Shown here: one piece after another, positions 1-8,322 of the stretch | How the letters are laid out: every line of letters starts with the position of its first letter | Position numbering within the stretch: the first letter of the stretch is position 1 | NCBI GenBank assembly: GCA_964610345.1 | Contig: CAZSVQ010000003.1 | Coordinates: forward strand, 1 to 40,028 | Length of the DNA stretch: 40,028 nucleotides | Direction of reading: 5' to 3' | Source of the DNA: HK-STAS-PATE-36 sp964610345 | Lineage (GTDB): Bacteria; Patescibacteriota; Saccharimonadia; Saccharimonadales; JAGQNJ01 | The notes under the pieces: model-generated | Databases searched by the model: none | What the model was told of the DNA's origin: nothing | The model's input: the letters and a program-made list of their open reading frames with translations, nothing else | Made by a program: the position numbers and the translations under genes

Positions 1-500
1 CTGATAAAAAAATAACAACAAAAGCAAAAGCTAATGTAATTGGGCCCGGCATAAAAGCCAATGCGATTTTTACCGAATATGACATAAACGGGGCAAAGTA
101 TGTACATTTAAAACTTGAAGTTATAAGCCGAGATGGAGTTTTAAATGCTGGCGAGCACGCTGTCCATATTCATGAAAAAGGAGAATGCGACTGCGACGGC
201 TTTAAATGTGCTGGCGGTCATTTTGACCCTGGCCCCTACGGCAATACCGACCCTGATGAAAATCACGGTTATCATGCTGGGGACTTGCCAAATATAAAAA
301 TTGACGAGAATGGAAACGGCACACTAGAAGCCATTACTACACGCGTAACTTTGTCTGCAGGCCCTGTGTCTATTTTGCATCAAAATGAACCAACTTCGCT
401 TATGATCCACGGCAACCATGACCCATACACACCTGGTGAAAGCGGTTCTGGGCATAGTGGTGGCCCAAGAATGGCTTGTGGCACAATAACCCAAATCTAA
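1..500 (+). CDS. sodC: Cu/Zn superoxide dismutase, 5'-truncated
   Basis: The gene enters from the left edge (frame starting at base 3), and 165 residues are visible. It would convert superoxide to peroxide and oxygen at a Cu/Zn site, normally outside the cytoplasm. The copper and zinc ligands of the family can be placed in order: the HIH pair (fragment residues 55 and 57), GGHFDP (H73), NHG (H88), YHAGDLPN (H91, D94) and MIHGNHD (H136). The C-terminal signature GHSGGPRMACG is present, and its Cys159 should form the family disulfide with Cys62. Two extra cysteines (C64, C69) lie in the loop before the zinc histidine. The missing N-terminus probably held a signal peptide or lipobox. Family assignment is firm; location in the cell is inferred. 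Confidence 0.93.
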   Translation, partial: DKKITTKAKANVIGPGIKANAIFTEYDINGAKYVHLKLEVISRDGVLNAGEHAVHIHEKGECDCDGFKCAGGHFDPGPYGNTDPDENHGYHAGDLPNIKIDENGNGTLEAITTRVTLSAGPVSILHQNEPTSLMIHGNHDPYTPGESGSGHSGGPRMACGTITQI

Positions 501-521
501 AATGTAAACTTTACAATTGTT

Positions 522-550
522 TTGCAGTTATGCTTAATTTGTAGTAAAGT
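522..550 (+). promoter_or_regulatory. Weak possible promoter of the Pro/Ala-rich gene
   Basis: TTGCAG (522-527), a 17-nt spacer and TAAAGT (545-550) lie upstream of the Shine-Dalgarno site of the next gene. Match to the consensus is only moderate. Confidence 0.3.
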
Positions 551-585
551 AATTTATGTAATATCAAAATAAATAGGAGATGAAA

Positions 586-876
586 ATGGACGATTCAACA
601 CTACCAGGTGCACAACCTACAGATCCAGGTGTAGTTCCTGCACCAGCTGTACCAGTTGACCCTGTAGCCGATGTTCCTGTACCGGAGCCAGTAGATCCGG
701 CACCAGTGCCAGAAGCACCAGCTGTACCTGCTGAACCGGCATTTGCACCTGAAGAACCAGCTGCACCTGCGGAGCCAACATTTGCTCCAGAGACACCAGC
801 CGATCCAGTGCCAGAAGCACCAGCTGAGCCAACTCCAGGTAGCGATGTGCCGCCTGCAGACACAAGCGGACTATAG
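586..876 (+). CDS. Small Pro/Ala/Glu-rich low-complexity protein
   Basis: This is a 96-residue protein of unknown function. After a short MDDSTLPG start it is almost entirely Pro, Ala, Val, Glu and Asp in irregular PAEP/APEEP/PVPEAP units, with no Lys, Arg or Cys and no membrane segment, so it should be acidic, extended and disordered. ATG 586 is chosen over ATG 580 because AGGAG (575-579) sits 6 nt upstream of it. The gene stands alone with its own Shine-Dalgarno site and a terminator right after the stop. Open reading frames on the opposite strand across it are composition artefacts. It could be a spacer-like or cell-envelope linker protein, but nothing in the sequence shows that. Confidence 0.72.
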   Translation: MDDSTLPGAQPTDPGVVPAPAVPVDPVADVPVPEPVDPAPVPEAPAVPAEPAFAPEEPAAPAEPTFAPETPADPVPEAPAEPTPGSDVPPADTSGL

Positions 877-890
877 ATAGCTCGCAATAA

Positions 891-926
891 AAAACAACCC
901 GTTAATTCATGGGTTGTTTTTATTTT
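891..926 (+). terminator. Rho-independent terminator
   Basis: A 10-bp perfect stem, AAAACAACCC (891-900) with GGGTTGTTTT (911-920), has a 10-nt loop and runs into a T-rich tail. It closes the Pro/Ala-rich gene. Confidence 0.85.
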
Positions 927-927
927 T

Positions 928-936
928 TGATATACT
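928..936 (+). promoter_or_regulatory. Extended -10 promoter, probably leaderless
   Basis: TG at 928-929, one base, then TATACT at 931-936 forms an extended -10. It ends 10 nt before the ATG at 947, and no Shine-Dalgarno site fits between. Confidence 0.55.
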
Positions 937-946
937 TATTTAACAT

Positions 947-1330
947 ATGTTTACTGTTGACCAACAAAAATTTGAAGAACTTATTAACTCAGCTTTGGAT
1001 TCATTACCAAAAAAATATATAAAAAGAATAAACAATGTCGCGATAATTACGGCTGATAGCCCATCTGCCCAGCAAAGGGCGAAACTACACCTACATAACG
1101 GCCAAACTCTCTTTGGGCTTTATGAGGGTATCCCCCTTACTCATCGCGGAGCAGGTTATAATTTAGTATTGCCGGATATAATTACAATATTTAAACTGCC
1201 GATAGAGCGCAGTGTAAATAGTCTTGATGAATTATCTGAAGCTATAAAGCATACTTTATGGCACGAAATTGCTCATTATTTTGGCCTTGACCATGACCGA
1301 ATTTATAAACTAGACGGCACCGTCACTTGA
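947..1330 (+). CDS. Zincin_1-type metallopeptidase
   Basis: This 127-residue protein belongs to the minimal zincin family (Pfam Zincin_1, formerly DUF1025). The zinc site is WHEIAHYFGLDHDRI at residues 105-119, giving H106 and H110 as ligands, E107 as catalytic base, and H116 as probable third ligand. The N-terminal half (FTVDQQKFEELINSALDSLP) matches the usual opening helix of the family. No signal peptide or membrane segment is present, so it is cytosolic. Family members are short proteins of unclear substrate. Its 3' end overlaps the convergent gene 1303-1884 by 28 nt. The gene ends with TGA. Family call is confident; substrate is unknown. Confidence 0.88.
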   Translation: MFTVDQQKFEELINSALDSLPKKYIKRINNVAIITADSPSAQQRAKLHLHNGQTLFGLYEGIPLTHRGAGYNLVLPDIITIFKLPIERSVNSLDELSEAIKHTLWHEIAHYFGLDHDRIYKLDGTVT

Positions 1331-1884
1331 TTTTCAAACGGGTTATATTTAATTGCACCTGGTAAAATTCGCCTTAAACCGCCGAGAGCTACCCGACGTG
1401 GCATAACTTCCGATAGTAGAACCTGTTGCATCAAAATATCATGTATCTCACAAAATTCTTCGTGTCTTTCGAAGTATCTAGTCGGGTTGCGGGCAGTAAT
1501 TTTTGGGTCATCAGATTTAAGGGCGGTTTCAATATCAACTAAAGCTTTCACTGTTACACCTAATTTAGTCAAAGTAGTTGCTTCCTCCAAAAATCTATCT
1601 ATTACATCTAAACGCGGAATTGCCGCACCAGTGTATTTACTATGTAATAAATTATGTTGACAACGAGGCATCGGTACGCGATTAAACGGATGTTGAGCAA
1701 ATTCTTTAACAAGCCCTACTGGGTGATTATCGAATTTTGCCCTTGTAAAATACAAGTGATGCTCGTCTATAAAGCATTTTTGTTCGCCCATCAATCTTTG
1801 GTGTTCAATTTCTGGCAAACAATCTAGTTTTGGAGGTGACAACGCAAGCCCGTTTTCGTTGAAACGAACGAGCTGCTCTGCCAT
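1303..1884 (-). CDS. Unrecognised protein with Cys/His cluster
   Basis: This is a 193-residue soluble protein I do not recognise. It has no signal peptide and no membrane segment. Two polar clusters could bind a metal: PRCQHNLLHSKY (about residues 73-84) and HEEFCEIHD (about residues 140-148). It is divergent from the helicase-nuclease gene at 1985 and overlaps the metallopeptidase gene tail to tail. No Shine-Dalgarno site precedes the ATG at 1884. The reading frame is open over its whole length and is the only long one on this strand, so it is probably real. Confidence 0.65.
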   Translation of the reverse strand: MAEQLVRFNENGLALSPPKLDCLPEIEHQRLMGEQKCFIDEHHLYFTRAKFDNHPVGLVKEFAQHPFNRVPMPRCQHNLLHSKYTGAAIPRLDVIDRFLEEATTLTKLGVTVKALVDIETALKSDDPKITARNPTRYFERHEEFCEIHDILMQQVLLSEVMPRRVALGGLRRILPGAIKYNPFENQVTVPSSL

Positions 1885-1949
1885 TAGCGTATTTTTTCTT
1901 GATTTATAAAAATAAGCATTGCTAGTTAAAGAATGTCATGATTTTAAAC

Positions 1950-1978
1950 TTAACGCAAGAGCAAAAAAACCGTACAAT
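1950..1978 (+). promoter_or_regulatory. Promoter of helicase-nuclease gene, leaderless
   Basis: TTAACG (1950-1955), a 17-nt spacer and TACAAT (1973-1978) precede the ATG at 1985 by only 6 nt. This supports ATG 1985 over the upstream TTG at 1919. Confidence 0.6.
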
Positions 1979-1984
1979 GGTTTT

Positions 1985-4900
1985 ATGGGAAAATTTGAAG
2001 AAGAGTACAAAAATCTAAATTCGCAACAAAAGCGTGCTGTAGATAGTATTGATGGTCCGGTATTAGTTGTGGCTGGCCCGGGCACTGGTAAGACACAGTT
2101 GCTAAGCATGCGGACTGCCAACATACTTAAAAAAACTGATACCTCCCCACAAAGTGTTTTGTGTTTAACCTTCACCAACAAAGCAGCTATCAATATGAAA
2201 GAGCGTTTATTGCGACTGACTGACGGTGGAGCAAAAAATGTAATGATTAAAACATTTCATGGATTTGCGGCCGAAATTATGAACCTTTATCCCGAGCATT
2301 TTTGGAACGGTGCTCGCTTGATTACCGCCCCTGACACAGTCCAAAATGAAATAATTTTGTCAATTCTCAGTGCCTTACCACTTGATGATCCTCTAGCCTT
2401 AAAGTTTGCCGGACAATTTACGGCTGGCAAGGATGTAAAGTCTGCACTGCAACTTGCAAAAGAGGCTGGCTTGACTCCAGAAAAACTCAAAGCTCTAATT
2501 GAAGCCAACTTAGCCTACATAGACATAATAGAACCAGAACTAACAACTATACTAACTGCATCGTTAAGTTATAAAAAACTAAGTGATCTTCAGCAACAAA
2601 TTTCTACATTACCGGATCAAGGCATAAGTGCATCACTGGCCCCTTTAACCAGCTTAACTTCAGTCATTCAAGAAGGGCTAGACTTTGCAATTTCGCAGGA
2701 TGATTTGATTCAAAAAACCACCAATACTGGCAAATGGAAGCAAAGCTTAGTTCAATCTCGTGATGGCAAAAAAGGCATGTTCAAAGAACGCGAACGTAAC
2801 AATTGGTGGTTATCGCTAGCCAATGTCTATGCCATGTACCGCCAGGAACTTCACAAACGTGGGTTTTATGATTACTCAGATATGCTTGTAGAGGCTATTG
2901 CAGTCTTAGAGCAAAATGATGCACTACGCTCAGACATTCAGGAACGTTTTCAGTACGTATTAATTGATGAGTTTCAAGACAGCAATGCCGCTCAGATGAG
3001 GTTAGCTCATTTAGTCGCCGATCACGAATCAAACCTCGGCCAGCCAAACTTAATGGCCGTTGGTGATGACGACCAATCAATATATAAGTTCAACGGAGCA
3101 GAGCTTGCCAACATGCTGACCTTTAAAAAAAGTTACCCTAGTACGGAGTTAATTGTATTAACTGACAATTATCGATCAAGCCAAGCCGTATTAGACTCCG
3201 CAAGTAGGGTAATCAAGCAAGCGAGCGACCGCTTAACATTACGTGACCCATCTATTGTAAAAAATATTGTCGCTAAAAATCCTCCAAAAACTACTGGTTA
3301 TTTAATTCATAAATCATACTCCGATCAAGCTACACAACTACATGATATATCTTTACAAATTGCCGCAGAGTACAGCGCGGGCAATCATTCAATTGCGGTG
3401 CTTGCACGTAATAACGATAGCCTTCGGCGGATTGCATCAAATCTTCAAAGCGACAATATCCCGTTATCTTACCAAGAACAGAATAATATTCTTGACCACC
3501 AATTAGTAATTACTGTTTACCAAATTTCAGCCATCTTGTTAGCTATTGAGCAGGGCGACGCAGAAAACGTTAATTATCTACTTTCACAAATTTTACGCCA
3601 TCCAATGTGGCAAATTAATCCGTATGACTTATGGCAATTTACGGTTGCAAACCGGCGCAAAAGCTGGCTCTCAGCCATGAAAGATGCTCCAGCCGGACAT
3701 CAATTTTTTACTATCCAACAATGGCTTTTATGGCTATCCAATAAAACTGCTGGTGAGCCATTGCCGATTATTATAGAGTACATTACTGGGCTAAGATCTA
3801 GCGACGAATTTACCAGCCCCTTGCAAAGTTGGTACTCTAAGCAAACTAAAATAAACACCGATTATCTACATGGATTGTCAGCCCTTAAATTATTGTTAGG
3901 TTTGGTTAACGAATTTGCCCGTCTAGACACTGGTAAACTCCAAGATTTTGTAAACCTCATAGAAGTATCTAAAGAAACAGGGCAGATAATTGCTGATGAA
4001 TCTTCATTTGTTACAGACGACAATGCAGTTGAATTATTAACTATCCACAAAGCTAAAGGCTTAGAATTCGATTCGGTATATATTATAGATGCAATTGATA
4101 ACAATTGGCGACCTAGAACGTCCAGTAAACGCTCGCCGATAAACTTGCCGCTTCAGCCAGCTTTTGATGATATGGACGACTACATACGCTTAATGTACGT
4201 TGCTATGACTAGAGCTAGGCATAGTATTACAGTGTCTAGTTTTAAGTATGACGAAAAAGGGCAGTCAGTTTTAGCCACTCCACTTATTGAAAACATTTTA
4301 CCAGAAGATATCGTAGAGCCTGCAAATAAAAAGGAAGTTATTGGAGTTTTAGAACAAACACTGTCTTGGCCGAAACTATCTATTGATGACGAAAAACAAG
4401 CTTTAAAACCAAGGTTAGAAAACTTTCAGCTGAGTGCTTCATCGCTACTTGATTTTCTTGATGTAAGTAGTGGTGGTCCAGAGAAATTTAAAGAAAATCA
4501 TTTACTTTCTTTGCCATCAAGCCAAAATGGCTACATGGGTTTTGGAACAGCAGTTCATAGTGCGCTAGAGCTAGCGCAAATTTTAGTTAATAAAAAACAA
4601 TATACGGATGCTAGTGTAATAAAACGATTTGAACAAAACCTCAAAGAACAAAACATGCCTAAGTCTGATTACGAACGCTTTCTAGATCACGGCAAAAATG
4701 TTTTACAAAAATTACTTAAAAGTGATACTTTTTATTTACCTAACGGCAGTTTACCAGAACAGAGCATTGCCGATGTACGTCTGGGNNNNNNNNNNGACTT
4801 TACGGCAAGTTAGACAGGGTAGATATTGATAATAATGAATTGACTGTGGTTGATTATAAAACCGGTAAACCATTGCCCAGCTTATTTACTAAAGACCAGT

Positions 4901-5205
4901 CCAAAGCCATAAAAGCTTGGCGCCACCGCACTCAACTAGCTTTTTATTGCTTGCTCGCGAAGAATAGTAGTCGATTCGGAGAGTACAAAACATTCAAGGG
5001 GCAAATTCTTTATGTAGAGGCCAGTAACCCCAAAGAGCTTATCCGCGAATACACCCCAAGTTTTGATGACATACAAAAAATAGAAAAACTAATTTGTGCA
5101 GTTTGGGAGCTTATAAATAATCAAACTACGATAGATATTGCAAATTTTCAGCAAAACTATGAAGGTGTTATAGATTTTGAAAACTACCTTTTAAGCTTAA
5201 ACTAG
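1985..5205 (+). CDS. UvrD/PcrA-family helicase with C-terminal RecB-like nuclease (spans a gap)
   Basis: This is a superfamily 1A DNA helicase of about 1,070 residues that would unwind DNA in repair or recombination. Visible motifs are Walker A GPGTGKT (residues 31-37), motif II IDEFQDS (near 327), GDDDQSIYKFNGA (near 360), NYRSS, HKAKGLEFD (near 687) and YVAMTRAR (near 738). The C-terminal part has GTAVHSALE (near 853) and DYKTGK (near 956), the hallmarks of a PD-(D/E)XK nuclease of RecB/AddB type. Ten Ns at 4786-4795 separate two pieces in different frames; a true gap length of 3n+2 rejoins them, and the protein reads sensibly across (VRLG...LYGKLDRVDI). It is therefore intact, not a pseudogene. 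ATG 1985 is favoured because a -10 box ends 6 nt upstream. Confidence 0.92.
4786..4795. other. Assembly gap (10 N)
   Basis: This is a gap of arbitrary length inside the helicase-nuclease gene, between the GTAVHSALE and DYKTGK nuclease motifs. The flanking frames require a true length of 3n+2. Confidence 0.97.
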
Positions 5206-5222
5206 AACATATCTAAATTATG

Positions 5223-5231
5223 TGTTAAACT
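5223..5231 (+). promoter_or_regulatory. Extended -10 promoter, leaderless
   Basis: TGTTAAACT (TG, one base, TAAACT) ends 6 nt before the ATG at 5238. No Shine-Dalgarno site is present. Confidence 0.45.
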
Positions 5232-5237
5232 TTCGCC

Positions 5238-6134
5238 ATGAATTCACACAAAGAAAAACTACAAAAAAGCACAACGTCAGAAACCCAAACAGAACAGACT
5301 ACTCATTCTGCTCAAAAATCTGAAAATACCATTAACGAACAGCAAATTAAACTACAAAATACAACAACTCAATCAAGCTATATTTCTAATCCTTTTAAAA
5401 TTATTTTTGACGGTATCAGCAACATGTTCAAATATAATCAAAATGTATCAATCATTTTACTAATAGCTTCGCTTTTTATGACTGGTGGTGGTTTTACATC
5501 GGGGTCACCTGATTTTAGCGATAGTCAGGCTAGCTCAATTTCTTCTGATCAAATAATGGCAATACTAGTTATCTTTGGTATAGTCTTACTTTTGCTAACA
5601 CCTATATTTATCTTCTTATACACAATGTATTCTGGCATAGCATCGTATACTGCCCTAAACACTTCTAGACAAAATACAATTACTTTCAAAGAGGCATGGA
5701 AAACAGTATTGGGCAAGTTTTGGATAATCTTAGGAATTAATGTCGTTGTAATGTTAAAAGTATTGGGTGGATTATTGTTATTCATCATACCAGGCATTCG
5801 CGCAATGTTACGCTATAACATGGTACACATGTTTGTATTTGACGAAAATACTGGTGTAATCGAATCAATCAACAAAAGCAAAGCACTAGCTAAAGATCAC
5901 TTAATAGAAGTTTTTGGTATGACATTTGCCTCTAGTTTAATTCCATTTGTTGGTGGAATAATGGCAATTGGTGGTCAATCTGTAATGTACCCTCAGCTCA
6001 AGCAATTAAAGTCAGCGCCGCATCAAAAACCAAAAGTTCATTGGCTCAATTATCTTGCATTCATACTTTGGTTAATCTTCTCGCTTTTTATAGCTCTAAT
6101 TGTTTTGATTTTATTTTTAATAGTCAAAAAATAA
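5238..6134 (+). CDS. Multi-pass membrane protein
   Basis: This 298-residue integral membrane protein has no assigned function. Residues 1-50 are a Gln/Thr/Ser-rich disordered cytoplasmic tail. It is followed by about five to six hydrophobic segments, near residues 70-83, 106-130, 159-185, 220-245 and 270-295. The layout, including the internal stretch GGLLLFIIPGIRAMLRYNM followed by ESINKSKALAKDH, recalls DUF975-like and other poorly defined CPR membrane families, but I cannot name it with certainty. It lies downstream of the helicase gene with its own probable promoter and converges on the aquaporin gene, sharing a hairpin between them. Confidence 0.8.
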   Translation: MNSHKEKLQKSTTSETQTEQTTHSAQKSENTINEQQIKLQNTTTQSSYISNPFKIIFDGISNMFKYNQNVSIILLIASLFMTGGGFTSGSPDFSDSQASSISSDQIMAILVIFGIVLLLLTPIFIFLYTMYSGIASYTALNTSRQNTITFKEAWKTVLGKFWIILGINVVVMLKVLGGLLLFIIPGIRAMLRYNMVHMFVFDENTGVIESINKSKALAKDHLIEVFGMTFASSLIPFVGGIMAIGGQSVMYPQLKQLKSAPHQKPKVHWLNYLAFILWLIFSLFIALIVLILFLIVKK

Positions 6135-6160
6135 AATACCTCTGCTTTTTGCAGAGGTAT
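6124..6160 (-). terminator. Terminator of the aquaporin gene
   Basis: A 10-bp perfect stem, ATACCTCTGC (6136-6145) with GCAGAGGTAT (6151-6160), has a TTTTT loop. Read on the minus strand it is followed by ATTTTATTTTTT, a good U-tract, which overlaps the last codons of the convergent membrane protein gene. The plus-strand side lacks an immediate U-run and may terminate weakly. Confidence 0.8.
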
Positions 6161-6179
6161 TGCTATATATAAATAATAT

Positions 6180-6899
6180 TTATTTCTTTTTTGCAGACTT
6201 TTTCTTAGAACTTTTTGTACTAATTGTTACCTTAGATGGCGTGTAAGAACGTTTGATTGGTGGTTTGATTGCAAAAGATTCACCAGCAAAAACTAGAGAA
6301 TACAGATTTACACCTATAAACGCACCGACTAGTGGACCAACGAAGTATTCTGTACCCCAAGATTGAATCCCTAAAGCTACTGCTGGGTTAAGCACACCAT
6401 TCGCAATAGACGAAGAAATGAAGATACCGAGGATCAATGAACCACCAATTGTTATAGCTGATTTAACACCTTCAAACTTTTGATAAACGGTAGCCGCCAA
6501 ACCAAAAGTAAAGATTAATGTACCTACAAGTTCTGCGGTAAAAATTCGCCAATCGTAACTTTTGGTGCTAATACTTGGGATAGTATTATCTATAAAATAG
6601 GTATATAACTTCCAGGCAAAAATTGCACCAATAAACTGGGCAACAATATATAAAACACCTTTAAGAGTACCGATTTTTTTAACTGACCATAGCCCGAAGG
6701 TCACAGCTGGGTTAATATGAGCACCTGAAGTAGCGCCAATAATCAAAACCATCATTGCTAACGTCAATCCTGCGGCGATAGCCACAAAGTATGGAATACC
6801 AATAGCCGATTTACTAACAGATAGTACTACAAACGTTAAAGTAAACGTCCCTAAAAGCTCGGCCACCAATGGCGCCAGCTTCTTTCGAGTCAATAACAT
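6180..6899 (-). CDS. Aquaporin/glycerol-facilitator family (MIP) channel
   Basis: This 239-residue major intrinsic protein should form a membrane channel for water or small neutral solutes. Six membrane segments are visible, with both half-helix motifs: SGAHINPAVT (about residues 59-68) and ANGVLNPAVALG (about residues 167-178). The second motif lacks the arginine that normally follows NPA (NPAR) and forms the aromatic/arginine filter; valine takes its place. Substrate selectivity should therefore differ from ordinary aquaporins. The C-terminus is a Lys/Ser-rich cytoplasmic tail (STKSSKKKSAKKK). GGAGGGAG lies just upstream of the ATG, and a TAGAAT-like -10 lies at 6925-6930 on the minus strand. 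It is a single-gene unit with its own terminator. Confidence 0.9.
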   Translation of the reverse strand: MLLTRKKLAPLVAELLGTFTLTFVVLSVSKSAIGIPYFVAIAAGLTLAMMVLIIGATSGAHINPAVTFGLWSVKKIGTLKGVLYIVAQFIGAIFAWKLYTYFIDNTIPSISTKSYDWRIFTAELVGTLIFTFGLAATVYQKFEGVKSAITIGGSLILGIFISSSIANGVLNPAVALGIQSWGTEYFVGPLVGAFIGVNLYSLVFAGESFAIKPPIKRSYTPSKVTISTKSSKKKSAKKK

Positions 6900-6981
6900 A
6901 AATCTCCCTCCATTAAATTTATATATTCTAGCGTAATACAGGGGTAAACAAAAAGCAATAAGCTATGCAGAAATTACAGCG

Positions 6982-7875
6982 TTAGACTGAGATATTTATT
7001 TGATGCAACTCTTTGTTTGGTAGTGCAGGATACAATGCAGCCAACAATGCTTCTCGTGCATGTAACGCTAACTTAGCCTTCCATACCGCTTTTGGACCAT
7101 CAGCCAAGATCATGTCGATTCTATCTTCATAGTCTTCGTCATTAACAAACGTATCTTCTCCGACTGCGTTATGAAGCTCGGTTTGGTCTACTGTTTGTGA
7201 GCCAGCCTTAACGCGAGCAAACGTCCTACCTTCGTGTTGACCATCAAGTACTTCAATGACTGTTCCGGCTTCTCCGTCTTTACCACCTAATACTTCTTCA
7301 ATTAATACTGTTTCTGACCAATCAGCATATCTTCCACTTTCAACTACCTTTTTAGCGCTTTCGATTATTTGTTCATAAGCTTGCTCGTCAAAATTATCAC
7401 CTAACTGCTCCATTGCATAAGCTTTACATTGATCAGAGTTTTGACCACCAATTAATCCCAATATAGCTTCAAACCCATTGTTCGCAGCGCATCCTTGATG
7501 ACCTCCAGAAGGGATGCCGGCTTCATTAATCGTTCCTGTAATTTGTTCAAGTCTTTCTTTTCCACTAGTATCATCGTCGCCAAAGTAACCAATTAATTCT
7601 GCAATATAGAGTGCGTAAATATTTGGGCCACCAGGTGCAGAATGCCTAGGCTCAACTGATTCTTCACCGTTTAAAGTCCCAATTCTACATCTTTCATCAA
7701 TACATGTGCCAGGAGTTTCTGGATTAACTTCCCGCAAAGCATCTTTAACTGCAGTTAATTGATTTTCAATTAGATCTGGCGTCATAGTTACACCCTCGGT
7801 TACTTTAAGTGGTTCTTGGCGAAATGATGCTTCTACTTTCATATTATCAATCTCCATTCTTGGCTCTCTTTCCAT
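6982..7875 (-). CDS. Beta-carbonic-anhydrase-like metalloprotein
   Basis: This 297-residue protein is predicted to be soluble. It carries the metal-site pattern of beta-class (and related cadmium-type) carbonic anhydrases: C58-I-D60-E-R62 (CxDxR, zinc ligand plus Asp/Arg dyad), SAPGGPN (79-85), and GGH126QGC129 (HxxC, the other two ligands). The Cys-to-His spacing of 68 is a little longer than usual. The C-terminal half (about residue 150 on) is unlike any carbonic anhydrase I know and is rich in Asp/Glu. The predicted activity would be CO2 hydration, but this rests on the motif only. Three in-frame ATGs (residues 1, 7 and 12) compete as the start. A good promoter lies upstream (7914-7941). 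Confidence 0.6.
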   Translation of the reverse strand: MEREPRMEIDNMKVEASFRQEPLKVTEGVTMTPDLIENQLTAVKDALREVNPETPGTCIDERCRIGTLNGEESVEPRHSAPGGPNIYALYIAELIGYFGDDDTSGKERLEQITGTINEAGIPSGGHQGCAANNGFEAILGLIGGQNSDQCKAYAMEQLGDNFDEQAYEQIIESAKKVVESGRYADWSETVLIEEVLGGKDGEAGTVIEVLDGQHEGRTFARVKAGSQTVDQTELHNAVGEDTFVNDEDYEDRIDMILADGPKAVWKAKLALHAREALLAALYPALPNKELHQINISV

Positions 7876-7913
7876 TACTACGCTTTCTTATTTAATTTTT
7901 ACAAACAAATTTA

Positions 7914-7941
7914 ATCATACACCCCTAGCATTTATTTACAA
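7914..7941 (-). promoter_or_regulatory. Promoter of the carbonic-anhydrase-like gene
   Basis: Read on the minus strand, TTGTAA (7936-7941), a 16-nt spacer and TATGAT (7914-7919) stand about 38 nt before the ATG. Unlike many genes here, this one would have a short leader. Confidence 0.6.
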
Positions 7942-8004
7942 GCCCTATATAAAGTGTGACTATTATCACATACACACAATATCTAGTGTTATATATTTAT
8001 AATT

Positions 8005-8310
8005 ATGGTAGCAGATGGATTTGAGGCAGATATACCAAAAGATTTAGCTTATGAATCTCATGCTAAAATTTATTCTGTTCCAGATTTTTATAACGAACCG
8101 TCCGTGATTGACCTAGCCTGGGAAGACATCAAGACTAACAAGCCAGAACTTAGGCACGAACTTTCAAGAATAGCAATAGAATACGGTGGAAATGATGCTG
8201 AAAAACGTGCCTGGATAACAAAAAGTTTACTGAGTTTATATGTAGTTCTTAAAAACGTATCTGAGGTTGCCAAATTTAATAAATCAATCGACGATCAGCT
8301 AGGTAATTAA
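8005..8310 (+). CDS. Small unrecognised protein
   Basis: This 101-residue soluble, acidic, probably helical protein of unknown function has no signal peptide, cysteines or membrane segment. It is convergent with the end of the ATP synthase operon, 12 nt away. A TATATT -10-like box at 7992-7997 ends 7 nt before the ATG, matching the leaderless pattern of other genes here. The alternative TATAAT at 7998-8003 is too close to the start. Open frame and context make it likely real. Confidence 0.6.
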   Translation: MVADGFEADIPKDLAYESHAKIYSVPDFYNEPSVIDLAWEDIKTNKPELRHELSRIAIEYGGNDAEKRAWITKSLLSLYVVLKNVSEVAKFNKSIDDQLGN

Positions 8311-8322
8311 CTATAGATTGAA

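Noticed and set aside
564..887. Open frames of 107 and 82 residues on the minus strand opposite the Pro/Ala-rich gene
   Set aside because: They are Gly/Ser/Ala or Leu/Gln repeats produced by the composition of the plus-strand gene; no ribosome site, and the plus frame has a Shine-Dalgarno site and terminator.
1303..1884. HNH endonuclease reading of the Cys/His cluster
   Set aside because: The cluster CQHNLLHSKY lacks the spacing and the second half of an HNH site, so the gene was left unnamed.
1919..1984. Longer helicase start at TTG 1919
   Set aside because: The promoter -10 (1973-1978) lies inside that extension, and the added residues do not resemble UvrD N-termini.
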